Assembly (NCBI RefSeq): GCF_037940415.1
Contig: NZ_CP149798.1
Span: 3,282,501 to 3,346,500, forward strand
DNA from: Streptomyces sp. f51
GTDB taxonomy: Bacteria; Actinomycetota; Actinomycetes; Streptomycetales; Streptomycetaceae
Reading direction: 5' to 3'
DNA: 64,000 nt
The notes below the pieces were generated by a model. It was not told where the DNA came from and did not search any database. It saw nothing but the letters and a program-made list of their open reading frames with translations. The translations under genes were made by a program, and so were the position numbers. Shown here piece after piece: positions 36,699-44,565 of this stretch. Numbering within the stretch: the stretch's first letter is position 1; every line of letters begins with the position of its first letter.

Positions 36699-36870
36699 GG
36701 CCTGCTTCACCCATGCCGGTAGTGTCCCGTATGCGACCGGTATTCCGGACGAGCCACCCGTGCCGAGAGGGCCTTCGGCAGGAACCCCATGTGTCGCGTA
36801 CGCAACATGTGGCTGTGAAATGGCCGAATCGACCGGGTGTTCGTAACGGCCCTCGCTACTCTCTGGTGCC

Positions 36871-39828
36871 GTGAACGTCACTGATGGTGCGGGAGTGCTC
36901 CGCTTCTCGTTACTGGGTCCGCTGCGCGCCTGGCGGGGCGAGACGGAACTGCCCCTCGGCTCGCCGCAGCAGCGGGCCGTGCTCGCGGTACTGCTCCTGC
37001 GCCGCGGCCGCGCGGTCGGCGTCGGCGAACTCGTCGACGGGCTCTGGGGGCACGATCCGCCGACCGGGGCCGTCCCCGTGCTGCGCACCTATGTGTCACG
37101 GCTGCGCAAGCTGCTGGAGCCCGGCCGGTCCCCCGGCGCCCCGCCCCGGCTCCTGGTGTCCATCGGGGACGGATACGCGCTGCGGACCGAGGGGATCACC
37201 AGCGACCTCGGCGACTTCGAGGAGAACCTCGCGCGGGCCGAACGGCGCCGCGCCCGGGGCGACGGCCGCGCCGCCGCCCGGCTGCTGGACACCACACTCA
37301 CGAACTGGCACGGCACCCCCCTGGCCGGTGTCCCCGGCCCCTTCGCGGAGGCCGAGCGGACACGCCTGAACGAGCGGCGGCTGACCGCCCTCGAGTACCG
37401 GCTCCGCGTCGAGCTCGAACTCGGACGCCACGAGGCGGTGCTGCCCGAACTGGTGGCACTGCGCGCCGACCAGCCGCTGCGCGAGGCGGTCTGCGAACTG
37501 CTGCTGGTGGCGCTGTACCGCTGCGGCCGGCAGGCCGAGGCCCTTGAGGTCTACGCGAGCACCCGGCGCACGCTCGTGGACGAACTCGGCATCGAACCCG
37601 GCCCCTCCCTGCGGGCCGCGCACGCCCGGCTGCTGGCCGGGGACCCGGACCTGTCGCCGCCCCCTGTCCCCGTACCGGCCACGGACACCGGCGCCGCCCG
37701 CCCCGGGGACGGCCCGGACACCGAACCGGCGGACGACCCCGGCCGGGACGATCCGCCGCACGCCGGAGGTGACGTACACCCCTCCCAACTCCCGTCCGAT
37801 CTGCCCCTGTTCACCGGACGGGACACCGAACTCGGCCAGGTGGACGCGCTGCTGCCCGCCGAAGGCCATCCCGAGACGGCCGTCATCGGGCTCATCAACG
37901 GCATGGCCGGGGCCGGCAAGACCACCCTGGCCGTGCACTGGGCGCACCGGGTCGCCCACCGCTTCCCCGACGGCAGCCTCTATGTGAACCTGCGCGGATA
38001 CGACCAGGGCGGCTCCGTCATGGACCCCTCCGAGGCGCTGGAGACCTTCCTCGTCGCCCTCGGCGTCGCCCCGCAGGCCGTCCCCGAGGGACTCGACGCG
38101 CAGGCCGCCCTCTACCGCAGCGTCCTCGCCCGCCGGCGCGTCCTGATCGTGCTGGACAACGCCCGCGACAGCGCCCAGGTCCGGCCGCTGCTGCCCGGCA
38201 CCCCGGGCTGCCTCGTCATCGTCACCAGCCGCAGCCGGCTCACCGGACTCGTGGCCGGGCACGGCGCCCACCCGCTCACCCTCGGCCCGCTGACCGCGGG
38301 CGAGGCCCACGCGATGCTCACGCGCCGCCTCGGCACGGCCCGCGTGGAGGCCGAACCGGAGGCCGCCGAGGCCATCGTCGGGCTCTGCGCACGGCTGCCG
38401 CTGGCCCTCGCCATCGTGGCGGCCCGCGCCGCGCACCACCCCGGCTTCCGGCTCGCGGACGTGGTGGGCGAACTCCGCGAGACGCACGGGAGCCTGGACG
38501 CGTTCGCCGGCGGCGACGCCCACACGGACGCGCGCGCCGTCTTCTCCTGGTCGTACCACGCGCTGCCCTCCCCCGCGGCGGAACTGTTCCGGCGGCTGTC
38601 CCTGCACCCGGGACCCGACATCAGCACGGCCTCGGCCGCCGCCCTCGCCGCGGCACCCGCACGGCCGGTGCGCGCTCTGCTGGCCGAACTCACCGGCGCC
38701 AGCCTGCTCGGCGAGCACGCGCCGGGACGCTTCGCCTTCCACGACCTGCTGCGCGCCTACGCCCGTGAACTGGCCGACACCGAGGACACCGGGGAACGGC
38801 GCGCCGAGGCGCTGCGGCGCATGCACGACCACTATCTGCACACCACCCACCACGCCTCCGCGATCATCAACCCGCTGCGCGAGACCCTTCCCCTGCCGAC
38901 GAGCACAACGGACGGCGGCACCGTCCGGTTCACCGGACGCCGGCAGGCCATGCAGTGGCTGCGCACCGAGCGGCACGTCCTGCGGTCGGTCGTGGAGCAC
39001 GGCGCCGCCCACGGCTACGAGGACCACGCGTGGCGGACCGCCGCCGGCCTCGACCTGTACTTCGACCGGCTCGGTTTCTGGCACGACCTGATGGAGATCA
39101 ACAGCGCCGCGCTGCGGGCCGCGCGGGCCGTCGGCGACCGGACGGGCGAGGCGCACGCCCTGCGCGGCCTGGGCTTCTTCCACACCCGCTTCGCGCACTC
39201 CGCCGAGGCGCGGCGGGACCTCGGCCGCGCGCTGGAGCTGTTCCGCGCCGAGGGCGACGGACCCGGCGAGGCCCGCACCCGGCGCTGCCTCGCCTACCAG
39301 GCCAACGGGGAGGGCCGGTTCACCGTCTCGCTCGACCACTACACGCGGGCCCGCGAGCTGTACCGGGCCGAGGGAAACATCAGCAGCGAGGCCGTCGTCC
39401 TGAACGAGGTCGGCTGGACGTACATCCTGCTCGGCGAGCACGACAGGGCGATGGAGCACTGCGAGAAGGCCGTCGCGCTGCACCAGGAGACCGGCGATCC
39501 GATCGGCGAGGCCGCGGCGCAGGACAGCGTCGGCTACGCCCACCACCAGCTCGGCCAGTACGAGGCCGCCGTCGAACGGTTCGAGCGGGCACTGGCGCTG
39601 TACCGCGAGGTCGGCGACCACTATCTGGAGGCGGACACCCTGCGGCACATCGCCGACTCCCGGCTCGCCGCCGGCGACCGCGAGGCGGCGATCGGCGCCT
39701 TCCGGGCGGCGCTGGCCCTCCTGGAGGAGAACGCCCACCCCGAGGCCGCCGACCTCCGGGAGACCCTGCGCGACCTGAACGCCGCCGGGCCCGGGGAGGG
39801 CGGACCGGCACGGGCCGACGCGGTCTGA
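36871..39828 (+). CDS. AfsR-like regulator A: OmpR wHTH, BTAD, NB-ARC, TPR
   Basis: A 985-residue signal-integrating transcription factor. Residues 1-95 are an OmpR-type winged helix (PLGSPQQRAVLAVLLLRRGR) and about 95-255 the bacterial transcriptional activation domain (LGRHEAVLPELVALRADQPL). A Pro-rich linker leads to an NB-ARC ATPase (P-loop NGMAGAGKTTLAVHWAHR near residue 344; RVLIVLDNARDSAQVRPLLP; LPLALAIVAARA). TPR units (EAHALRGLGFF, VLNEVGWTYILLGEHDRAME) fill about 730-970. GTG at 36871 is eight bases after TACTCT, so the mRNA may be leaderless. It is a close paralogue of the regulator at 60143-63082; together they bracket the secretion-like locus. Confidence 0.93.
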   Translation: MNVTDGAGVLRFSLLGPLRAWRGETELPLGSPQQRAVLAVLLLRRGRAVGVGELVDGLWGHDPPTGAVPVLRTYVSRLRKLLEPGRSPGAPPRLLVSIGDGYALRTEGITSDLGDFEENLARAERRRARGDGRAAARLLDTTLTNWHGTPLAGVPGPFAEAERTRLNERRLTALEYRLRVELELGRHEAVLPELVALRADQPLREAVCELLLVALYRCGRQAEALEVYASTRRTLVDELGIEPGPSLRAAHARLLAGDPDLSPPPVPVPATDTGAARPGDGPDTEPADDPGRDDPPHAGGDVHPSQLPSDLPLFTGRDTELGQVDALLPAEGHPETAVIGLINGMAGAGKTTLAVHWAHRVAHRFPDGSLYVNLRGYDQGGSVMDPSEALETFLVALGVAPQAVPEGLDAQAALYRSVLARRRVLIVLDNARDSAQVRPLLPGTPGCLVIVTSRSRLTGLVAGHGAHPLTLGPLTAGEAHAMLTRRLGTARVEAEPEAAEAIVGLCARLPLALAIVAARAAHHPGFRLADVVGELRETHGSLDAFAGGDAHTDARAVFSWSYHALPSPAAELFRRLSLHPGPDISTASAAALAAAPARPVRALLAELTGASLLGEHAPGRFAFHDLLRAYARELADTEDTGERRAEALRRMHDHYLHTTHHASAIINPLRETLPLPTSTTDGGTVRFTGRRQAMQWLRTERHVLRSVVEHGAAHGYEDHAWRTAAGLDLYFDRLGFWHDLMEINSAALRAARAVGDRTGEAHALRGLGFFHTRFAHSAEARRDLGRALELFRAEGDGPGEARTRRCLAYQANGEGRFTVSLDHYTRARELYRAEGNISSEAVVLNEVGWTYILLGEHDRAMEHCEKAVALHQETGDPIGEAAAQDSVGYAHHQLGQYEAAVERFERALALYREVGDHYLEADTLRHIADSRLAAGDREAAIGAFRAALALLEENAHPEAADLRETLRDLNAAGPGEGGPARADAV

Positions 39829-39960
39829 CCACCGCCGGGGGTGCGGGACGCCGTACGGGCCGTGCGGCCGGACACGAGCCGCCGCGGTCTGACCACCGCC
39901 GGGGTGCGGCCCGCCGTACGGGCTGTGCGGCCGGACACGGGCCGCGCGGTCGGGCACGGG
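39821..39960. repeat. Imperfect 64-bp tandem repeat after regulator A
   Basis: CGGTCTGACCACCGCCGGGG starts at 39821 and again at 39885; the following CGCCGTACGGGC-TGTGCGGCCGGACACG is also duplicated. A shorter GGGCCGCGCGGTCGGGCAC unit repeats near 39940-39980. The first copy contains the regulator's stop codon. Confidence 0.75.
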
Positions 39961-39998
39961 CCGCGCGGTCGGGCACCGCCGGGTGCGGACGGGTGGGG

Positions 39999-40598
39999 TC
40001 AGGCGGCCGTCCGGTCGGCCGCCCCGGGCTGCCGCGGGCGGCCGTCCGCGTCCGCGACGACGCCGTGCTCGCGCAGCGCCAGCCGTAAGCTGCGCAGCGC
40101 GTAGTACACGCGGGACTTGACCGTGCCCTGCGGGATGCCCAGGGCCTCCGCCGCCTCCTGGGTGGTGCGGTCCTCCAGGAACGTCGCCCGGATGACGTCG
40201 CGATGGGCGGGTGTGAGCGCCCTGAGCGCCTCCTGCACCACGATGGACGACAGCATCCGCTCGATGTCGTCGACCTCGGCGCCCAGTTCGCCCAGCCAGG
40301 TGGCCCCGCCTATTTCCAGCGGGCGCGCCATCCGCGTCCGGTGCGCGTCGATGACGAGGTTGCGGGCGACCCGGAACATCCAGGGGCGTACGGCCATCCC
40401 CTCGTCGTCGACCAGGTTCCGCTTGTTCCAGCAGCGCAGCAGCGTCTCCTGGATGACGTCCTCGGTACGGTGTGTGTCCCCGCCCAGCATGCGCAGCACG
40501 TACGTGTAGAGCGCCGGGCCGTGCTCCAGGTAGAGGTCGCGCAGCGCCCGCTCCTCGGAGGAGGCCGCGCTCGCCGATCCGATGACGGTGACGTTCAT
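39999..40598 (-). CDS. ECF RNA polymerase sigma factor
   Basis: A 199-residue group-4 sigma factor. Region 2 (RDLYLEHGPALYTYVLRMLG, EDVIQETLLRCWNKR) recognises the -10, and region 4 (LTPAHRDVIRATFLEDRTTQ, LGIPQGTVKSRVYYALRSLR) the -35. No anti-sigma factor gene or zinc-binding zf-HC2 protein adjoins it, so its control must lie elsewhere or be transcriptional. Its own upstream region has GGAAC-N16-CGTT. It is the obvious in-window candidate to read the repeated TGAACC-N16/17-CGTTGY promoters of the neighbouring locus. ATG 40598 follows AGGAGCACC. Confidence 0.93.
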   Translation of the reverse strand: MNVTVIGSASAASSEERALRDLYLEHGPALYTYVLRMLGGDTHRTEDVIQETLLRCWNKRNLVDDEGMAVRPWMFRVARNLVIDAHRTRMARPLEIGGATWLGELGAEVDDIERMLSSIVVQEALRALTPAHRDVIRATFLEDRTTQEAAEALGIPQGTVKSRVYYALRSLRLALREHGVVADADGRPRQPGAADRTAA

Positions 40599-40662
40599 GG
40601 TGGTGCTCCTGTTCCTTGGGACGACCGGGCCGGCAGAGGGACCTGGGGCCGGGGCCTCCGGG

Positions 40663-40689
40663 GGAACGGAGTGTTCCGAGGGGCGTTCC
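40663..40689 (-). promoter_or_regulatory. ECF-type promoter of the sigma factor gene
   Basis: On the minus strand GGAAC (40689-40685), 16 bases, CGTTCC (40668-40663), about 65 bp before the ATG. It resembles the ten-copy motif but with a spacer 1-2 bases shorter and a different 3' end, so autoregulation is only suggested. Confidence 0.4.
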
Positions 40690-40853
40690 ACGTTCGTTTG
40701 ACGTCGGGTCTACGAAGCGATGGACGCGCTGGTCGGGGCGGGTGTGGCCAGAGGTGGCCGTGGGGTCGGGGGCGCGGGGGTCCGGGCCGCGGGCCGCGCA
40801 GTCGCGGGGACGTGAGGGCGCGGGACGTGAGGTCGCGGGGGCGGGGCCGGGGA

Positions 40854-41948
40854 TCAGACGTACGCCTCCAGGTCGTCGACCTGTCCGCGGACCTGCCCGA
40901 TGAGGGCCGCGTAGCCGGGGGGCAGCAGCCCGTTGCGGTCCAACATGGCCCACATGTGCAGGAGTTCGCGTCCGTGGGCGACGACGGCGCGGTCGTCGTC
41001 GAGCTGCTGCCAGGCCGCCGCGGCCCGCGCCACCTCCGCGGGCGCCCGGCCGTCCCTGGCCCCGCAGCGGATCCGGGCCACGGCCAGCGCCAGCACGATG
41101 GCCTCCCGGTGGTCGCCGCGCAGATGCGCGAGGTACGCCTCGACGGCCCGCGCCTCCACGGCGTACGGGTGCTCGGCGCCCAGCGCGTCCGTCAGGCTCT
41201 CGCGCAGCTCGCTCGCGTCGGCGAACGCCTCGTCGAGGCGGCCGTCGGCGGCCAGCGCGTTGACGCGGGCGATCCGTTCGGTGAGGTCGGCGGGGAGAGC
41301 CGTGGTGAGGGCGGGAGCCGCGACGGCGGCCGGGTCCGGCATCTCGGCGCGTGCGGCGGCCGTGGCCCGCGCCCGGGCGACCGCGGTGGCGACGGCGGAG
41401 GCGCCTTCCGGGGAGGGCGCGGGAACGACGACGGTGGAGGGAACGCCCGCGGGGGCCGGGGACACGGGCCTGGTGGTCGTGCCCGCTCCCGTCTCCGGGG
41501 GCGCGGACCCGGGTCCAGCGACCGTGGCGTGACCCGTCTCCGGGGTCGCGGAACCGGGTCCCGTGGCCGTCCCGGCTCCCGGTTCAGGGGTCGCGGACCC
41601 GGGTCCGGCGGTGGTGGCCGGGGGTGTGGGATCGGGCCCGGCGGCCGTGCCGACTCCCGTCTCCGGGGGCGCGGACCCGGGTGCGGTGGTGGGCTCGGGT
41701 TCGGGCTGGGGTTCGTCGTCCGGGTCCAGGACTCGGCTGGATCCGTCCGGGCGGACCTCCAGCAGGAATCGGGCGGCGCCGGGGCTGTCGTACACCGTCG
41801 CCACGACGGCGGCGCCCCGCTCCCGCGCGTGCCCCTCCAGGCGGTCGAGGACGGCCTCGTGCACGGACTCGCCGGGCTCGGGGACCAGGGTGTTCCCGTC
41901 GATCTCGGCGAGCCCGTCGCCGGAGATGTACACATCGAAGCGGGTCAT
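40854..41948 (-). CDS. Protein with novel ISGDG N-terminal domain, Pro/Thr linker and helical C-terminus
   Basis: A 364-residue cytosolic protein. Residues 1-75 form a compact alpha/beta domain (FDVYISGDGLAEIDG, VLDRLEGHARERGAAVVATV, FLLEVRPDGSSRVLD) also found at the start of the protein at 63278. Residues about 80-190 are a Pro/Thr/Gly linker built of 15-residue repeats. Residues about 195-364 are Ala-rich and helical in TPR style (DLTERIARVNALAADGRLDE, MWAMLDRNGLLPPGYAALIG). No family is recognised. It is read with the transglycosylase gene (11-bp gap) from the motif promoter at 42896-42867, which makes it part of the secretion-like locus. Confidence 0.8.
   Translation of the reverse strand: MTRFDVYISGDGLAEIDGNTLVPEPGESVHEAVLDRLEGHARERGAAVVATVYDSPGAARFLLEVRPDGSSRVLDPDDEPQPEPEPTTAPGSAPPETGVGTAAGPDPTPPATTAGPGSATPEPGAGTATGPGSATPETGHATVAGPGSAPPETGAGTTTRPVSPAPAGVPSTVVVPAPSPEGASAVATAVARARATAAARAEMPDPAAVAAPALTTALPADLTERIARVNALAADGRLDEAFADASELRESLTDALGAEHPYAVEARAVEAYLAHLRGDHREAIVLALAVARIRCGARDGRAPAEVARAAAAWQQLDDDRAVVAHGRELLHMWAMLDRNGLLPPGYAALIGQVRGQVDDLEAYV
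41491..41690 (-). repeat. 45-bp intragenic repeats in the linker of the 40854 gene
   Basis: GTCTCCGGGG(G/T)CGCGG starts at 41491, 41536, 41581 (degenerate) and 41659; the first three copies are exactly 45 bp apart and keep frame as 15-residue GPGSA(T/P)PETG units. Length variation between strains would be expected. Confidence 0.75.
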
Positions 41949-41959
41949 GGCCGTCCTCC

Positions 41960-42787
41960 TCAGGTGGTGGCCGGCGAGGGGCCGGCCGTGGTCGTGTCCG
42001 GGTCGGGCGTGACGCCCGGGGTGGCGCCGGAGGGAGGTGCGCCGATGCCCTGGTACTTCGCGAACTGGGCCCGGATGGCGAGGACATAGCCCTGGGCCTC
42101 GTTCGTCCGCGGCACGCCCCTGGCCGCGCGGACGGCGTCCATCCCGACGTCGTAGCCGGCCAGCGCGAGGTCCAGGACCGTGTTGGTGGTCCCGTTCCCG
42201 TCGCTCTGGTCCACCTCGCCCGCGTCGATCATCTGCTGGCCCTGCTTGGCCAGTTCGCACAGGTAGCGGCCCTGCGCCATGATCGAGTCCTTCGCGTCCA
42301 GGGCCGAGGTCTTGCCGTTGCCGTCGTCGTCCTTGCCGTACTGGGTGAAGACGTCGGGCGGCAGCTGCGAGAGGCCCTTCTCGCCGTTCGGGCCGACCAG
42401 GGCGCTGTTGAAGCCCGACTCCTTCTCGATCTGGGACGCGATGACGATGGGGCCGATGGCGCCGCACAGTTCACCGGCCTTCTGGATCGGGTCCACCAGG
42501 TCCGAGGGGACCGTGGACGTGTCCAGCTCGCCCTTGCCGTCCCCCTGGAAGATGCCGAGGGTCTGGTCCGCCGTGTCCTGACTGGGCGGATCGCCCCCGC
42601 CTCCGTGGAACAGCAGATACAGCGCGATGAGCGGGGCCAGCAGGACGCCGAACCCGCCCAGGATCACCACGACGACCAGCGTCCCGGCCAGGGCGAGCGG
42701 TGACAGCAGGCAGCCGCAGCCGGTGCCCGCGATGATCCCGTTCCGTACGGCGGCCGACGTACCGCCTTCCCCGCTCTCCTCGCTCAT
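41960..42787 (-). CDS. VirB1-like lytic transglycosylase, membrane-anchored
   Basis: A 275-residue protein. Residues about 28-62 form a long membrane anchor (LSPLALAGTLVVVVILGGFG and onward). Residues about 105-250 are a lysozyme-like transglycosylase domain: the catalytic Glu is in IASQIEKESGFNSALVGPNG, followed by EKGLSQLPPDVFTQYG and LDLALAGYDVGMDAV. Such enzymes open peptidoglycan for type IV secretion assembly. A Thr/Pro tail ends the protein. ATG 42787 lies about 73 bp downstream of the leftward copy of the shared promoter motif. It diverges from the secretion operon. Confidence 0.88.
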   Translation of the reverse strand: MSEESGEGGTSAAVRNGIIAGTGCGCLLSPLALAGTLVVVVILGGFGVLLAPLIALYLLFHGGGGDPPSQDTADQTLGIFQGDGKGELDTSTVPSDLVDPIQKAGELCGAIGPIVIASQIEKESGFNSALVGPNGEKGLSQLPPDVFTQYGKDDDGNGKTSALDAKDSIMAQGRYLCELAKQGQQMIDAGEVDQSDGNGTTNTVLDLALAGYDVGMDAVRAARGVPRTNEAQGYVLAIRAQFAKYQGIGAPPSGATPGVTPDPDTTTAGPSPATT

Positions 42788-42812
42788 GGGCGCCCGCCTT
42801 CTTCCCCTCGCC

Positions 42813-42842
42813 TTGAACCGCTGTGGCCACACGGCCCGTTGT
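42813..42842 (+). promoter_or_regulatory. Shared promoter motif, copy 1
   Basis: TTGAACC (42813-42819), 17 bases, CGTTGT (42837-42842). It points at the secretion operon beginning at 42911. Confidence 0.75.
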
Positions 42843-42866
42843 GCTGTCCGACGGGCTCGACAGATC

Positions 42867-42896
42867 CAAACGGGCCCCGGGGCAAAGAAGTTCAAA
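42867..42896 (-). promoter_or_regulatory. Shared promoter motif, copy 2
   Basis: On the minus strand TTGAACT (42895-42889), 16 bases, CGTTTG (42872-42867), preceded by T at 42896. It drives the transglycosylase and ISGDG-domain genes. It overlaps copy 1's transcript. Confidence 0.6.
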
Positions 42897-42910
42897 CCAG
42901 TGGAAACCAG

Positions 42911-43849
42911 ATGAGCCAGAGCAGCCGATCAACGAGCGAAGAGGGGGGCGGGGCACACATGGGCACTCCTTCGGCGATGCCGTCGGGCCCGGGGGCATGG
43001 GTACGGGGGCCGAAGAACCCGCGGCAGACGTCACCGGAAGCACGACCCGCCGCTCCCGGGGCGGAAGGGACCGGCCCGGCGCCGGCACCTCAGACCCCGG
43101 CCGCCGCGGCTCCGGCCGCCCCGGCTCCGGCCGCCCCGGCCACCGCGGCTCCGGCCACCGCGGCTCCGGTCACACCGGCCGCGACCGTTCAGGCCGCCCC
43201 GACCCCCGGCGTCGGGGCCGCGCCCGCGTCCGGTCACGCCCAAGTCCCCGCAGGACAGCAAACGTTCAGCGCGGCGGGCCCGGCACAGGCCGCGGCGCCC
43301 CGGCCGAAGGCCGTCCCGGCGCGGTCCGCTCCCGGGCGGCGTACGGCACAGGCTCCCGCCCAGGAGCCGTCCTGGGGCCGGCCGAAGCGGCCCAGGGCCG
43401 CGCGCGGCACGTCCCGCGAGGAGATCGGCTGGGTCAAGGCGCACGGCGGCTCCGGCGCGACCTCGCTCGCCGAGGTGTTCGGCGGCGTCGAGGTCGGAGC
43501 ACGCTGGCCGGACCCCTCCCGCGGCGAGCCGCGCCGGGTCGTCCTGGTCGGCCGGACCAGCGCGCGCGGACTGCGGTCCGTCTCCCAGGCGCTCGGCGCG
43601 CTCAAGGACGGCGACGCCCCCCAGGGACTCGAACTGCTCGGCGTGGTCCTCGTCGCCGACGCCCCCGGACGGCTGCCGCTCGGCCTGCTGCGCCGCATCC
43701 GCGTACTCCGCTCCGTCGCCCGGGTCCACCGCGTGCCGTGGATACCGGCCTGGCGCACCGGCGGGCACCCGAAGTCCGTTCCCAGGCAACTCGCCACGCT
43801 CGCCGCACTGGTGGGCGCCGACCTCTACGGCGAGGGAGCCGTCTCGTGA
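42911..43849 (+). CDS. First gene of the secretion-like operon: Ala/Pro-rich leader plus degenerate P-loop domain
   Basis: A 312-residue soluble protein (if started at ATG 42911; ATG 42959, with GAGGGGGGCGGGG upstream, is an equal candidate). Residues about 35-150 are Ala/Pro-rich (APAAPAPAAPATAAPATAAP). The C-terminal 150 residues look like a ParA/MinD-type fold with a deviant P-loop AHGGSGATSL in place of GKGGxGKT(T/S), then RRVVLVGRTSARGLRSVSQA and LLGVVLVADAPGRLPLGLLR. Without the signature Lys, ATP hydrolysis is doubtful. Its stop overlaps the next gene's GTG by 4 bp. A role in positioning or regulating the machine is a guess. Confidence 0.8.
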   Translation: MSQSSRSTSEEGGGAHMGTPSAMPSGPGAWVRGPKNPRQTSPEARPAAPGAEGTGPAPAPQTPAAAAPAAPAPAAPATAAPATAAPVTPAATVQAAPTPGVGAAPASGHAQVPAGQQTFSAAGPAQAAAPRPKAVPARSAPGRRTAQAPAQEPSWGRPKRPRAARGTSREEIGWVKAHGGSGATSLAEVFGGVEVGARWPDPSRGEPRRVVLVGRTSARGLRSVSQALGALKDGDAPQGLELLGVVLVADAPGRLPLGLLRRIRVLRSVARVHRVPWIPAWRTGGHPKSVPRQLATLAALVGADLYGEGAVS

Positions 43850-44127
43850 ACCCCTCCCCCCTCGACCCGCGCCTCCTCGCCGCCTACACCCCGCCCGTGG
43901 AGGCCGACACGATCCTCGGCCTGCTCGCGTGGTGCGCCTCGGCCTGCGGCGTCGGCGGGCTGATCATCGTCGGCATCCAGATGGCGCTCCAGCTGCGCCG
44001 GGGCGACCCGGGCGAGGGCGGCGAGCACTTCCGTGGCGTCTTCTTCGTCACCCTGAGCTGCCTGGTCGCCACGTGCGCGGGACCGCTCGTCGCGGCCCTG
44101 GGCAGCCTCCAGCTCCTCGGCCCCTGA
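43846..44127 (+). CDS. Small two-TM protein, pilin-sized (VirB2-like candidate)
   Basis: A 93-residue protein with two hydrophobic helices (ILGLLAWCASACGVGGLIIV; FFVTLSCLVATCAGPLVAAL) joined by a short polar loop, LRRGDPGEGGEHFRG. The layout equals VirB2/TrbC pilins, although sequence identity to them cannot be claimed. It is coupled to the upstream gene by a GTGA overlap (43846-43849). A similar protein follows at 44263. Confidence 0.8.
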   Translation: MNPSPLDPRLLAAYTPPVEADTILGLLAWCASACGVGGLIIVGIQMALQLRRGDPGEGGEHFRGVFFVTLSCLVATCAGPLVAALGSLQLLGP

Positions 44128-44262
44128 TCCCGGGCGTGCCGGCCCTGACCGCCCACCACGCGGACACGGCCTCCCGGCCCCCGGCCCCGGCACGCCCTCC
44201 CGCAAAGCCAGTCACCCCGCGCCCACCGCTTCCGGCGGGCGCCGAATCCCTCGGAGACCGTC

Positions 44263-44550
44263 ATGTCCTCTCTGCTCGAAGCAGCCTCCAACGTCCTCGC
44301 CGCCGGCGTCCCGCAGCCCGCGGCCAACGCGCCCGGAGAGCTCACCTCCAAGGTCAACACCGTCCTCGGCATAGCCGCCTGGGCCGGTACCGCCGCCGGT
44401 GTCGCCGGGGTGCTGATCACCGGCGCGATGATGGCGGTGTCCGTCAAGCGGGGCGAGAGCTCAGAGCACATGAGCCGCCTCGGGATGGTGCTCGGCGGCT
44501 GTGTCCTCGTGGCCACCGCGGGCCCGCTGATCAGCTTCGTCTTCGCGTAG
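44263..44550 (+). CDS. Second small two-TM protein, pilin-sized
   Basis: A 95-residue protein with a polar N-terminus (MSSLLEAASNVLAAGVPQPA) and two membrane helices, VLGIAAWAGTAAGVAGVLIT and GMVLGGCVLVATAGPLISFV, separated by a basic/acidic loop VKRGESSEHMSR. It is clearly a paralogue of the preceding protein in layout (RGE/RGD loop, CLVATCAGPL versus CVLVATAGPL). ATG 44263 has GGAGA upstream. One may be a pilin and the other a membrane assembly subunit. Confidence 0.8.
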   Translation: MSSLLEAASNVLAAGVPQPAANAPGELTSKVNTVLGIAAWAGTAAGVAGVLITGAMMAVSVKRGESSEHMSRLGMVLGGCVLVATAGPLISFVFA

Positions 44551-44565
44551 GCCCGGCGGACGGTC

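Noticed and set aside
37096..40953. 1285-codon minus-strand frame across regulator A and the sigma factor
   Set aside because: Low-complexity Arg/Gly/Ala translation antisense to regulator A and out of frame with the sigma factor; no domain motifs.
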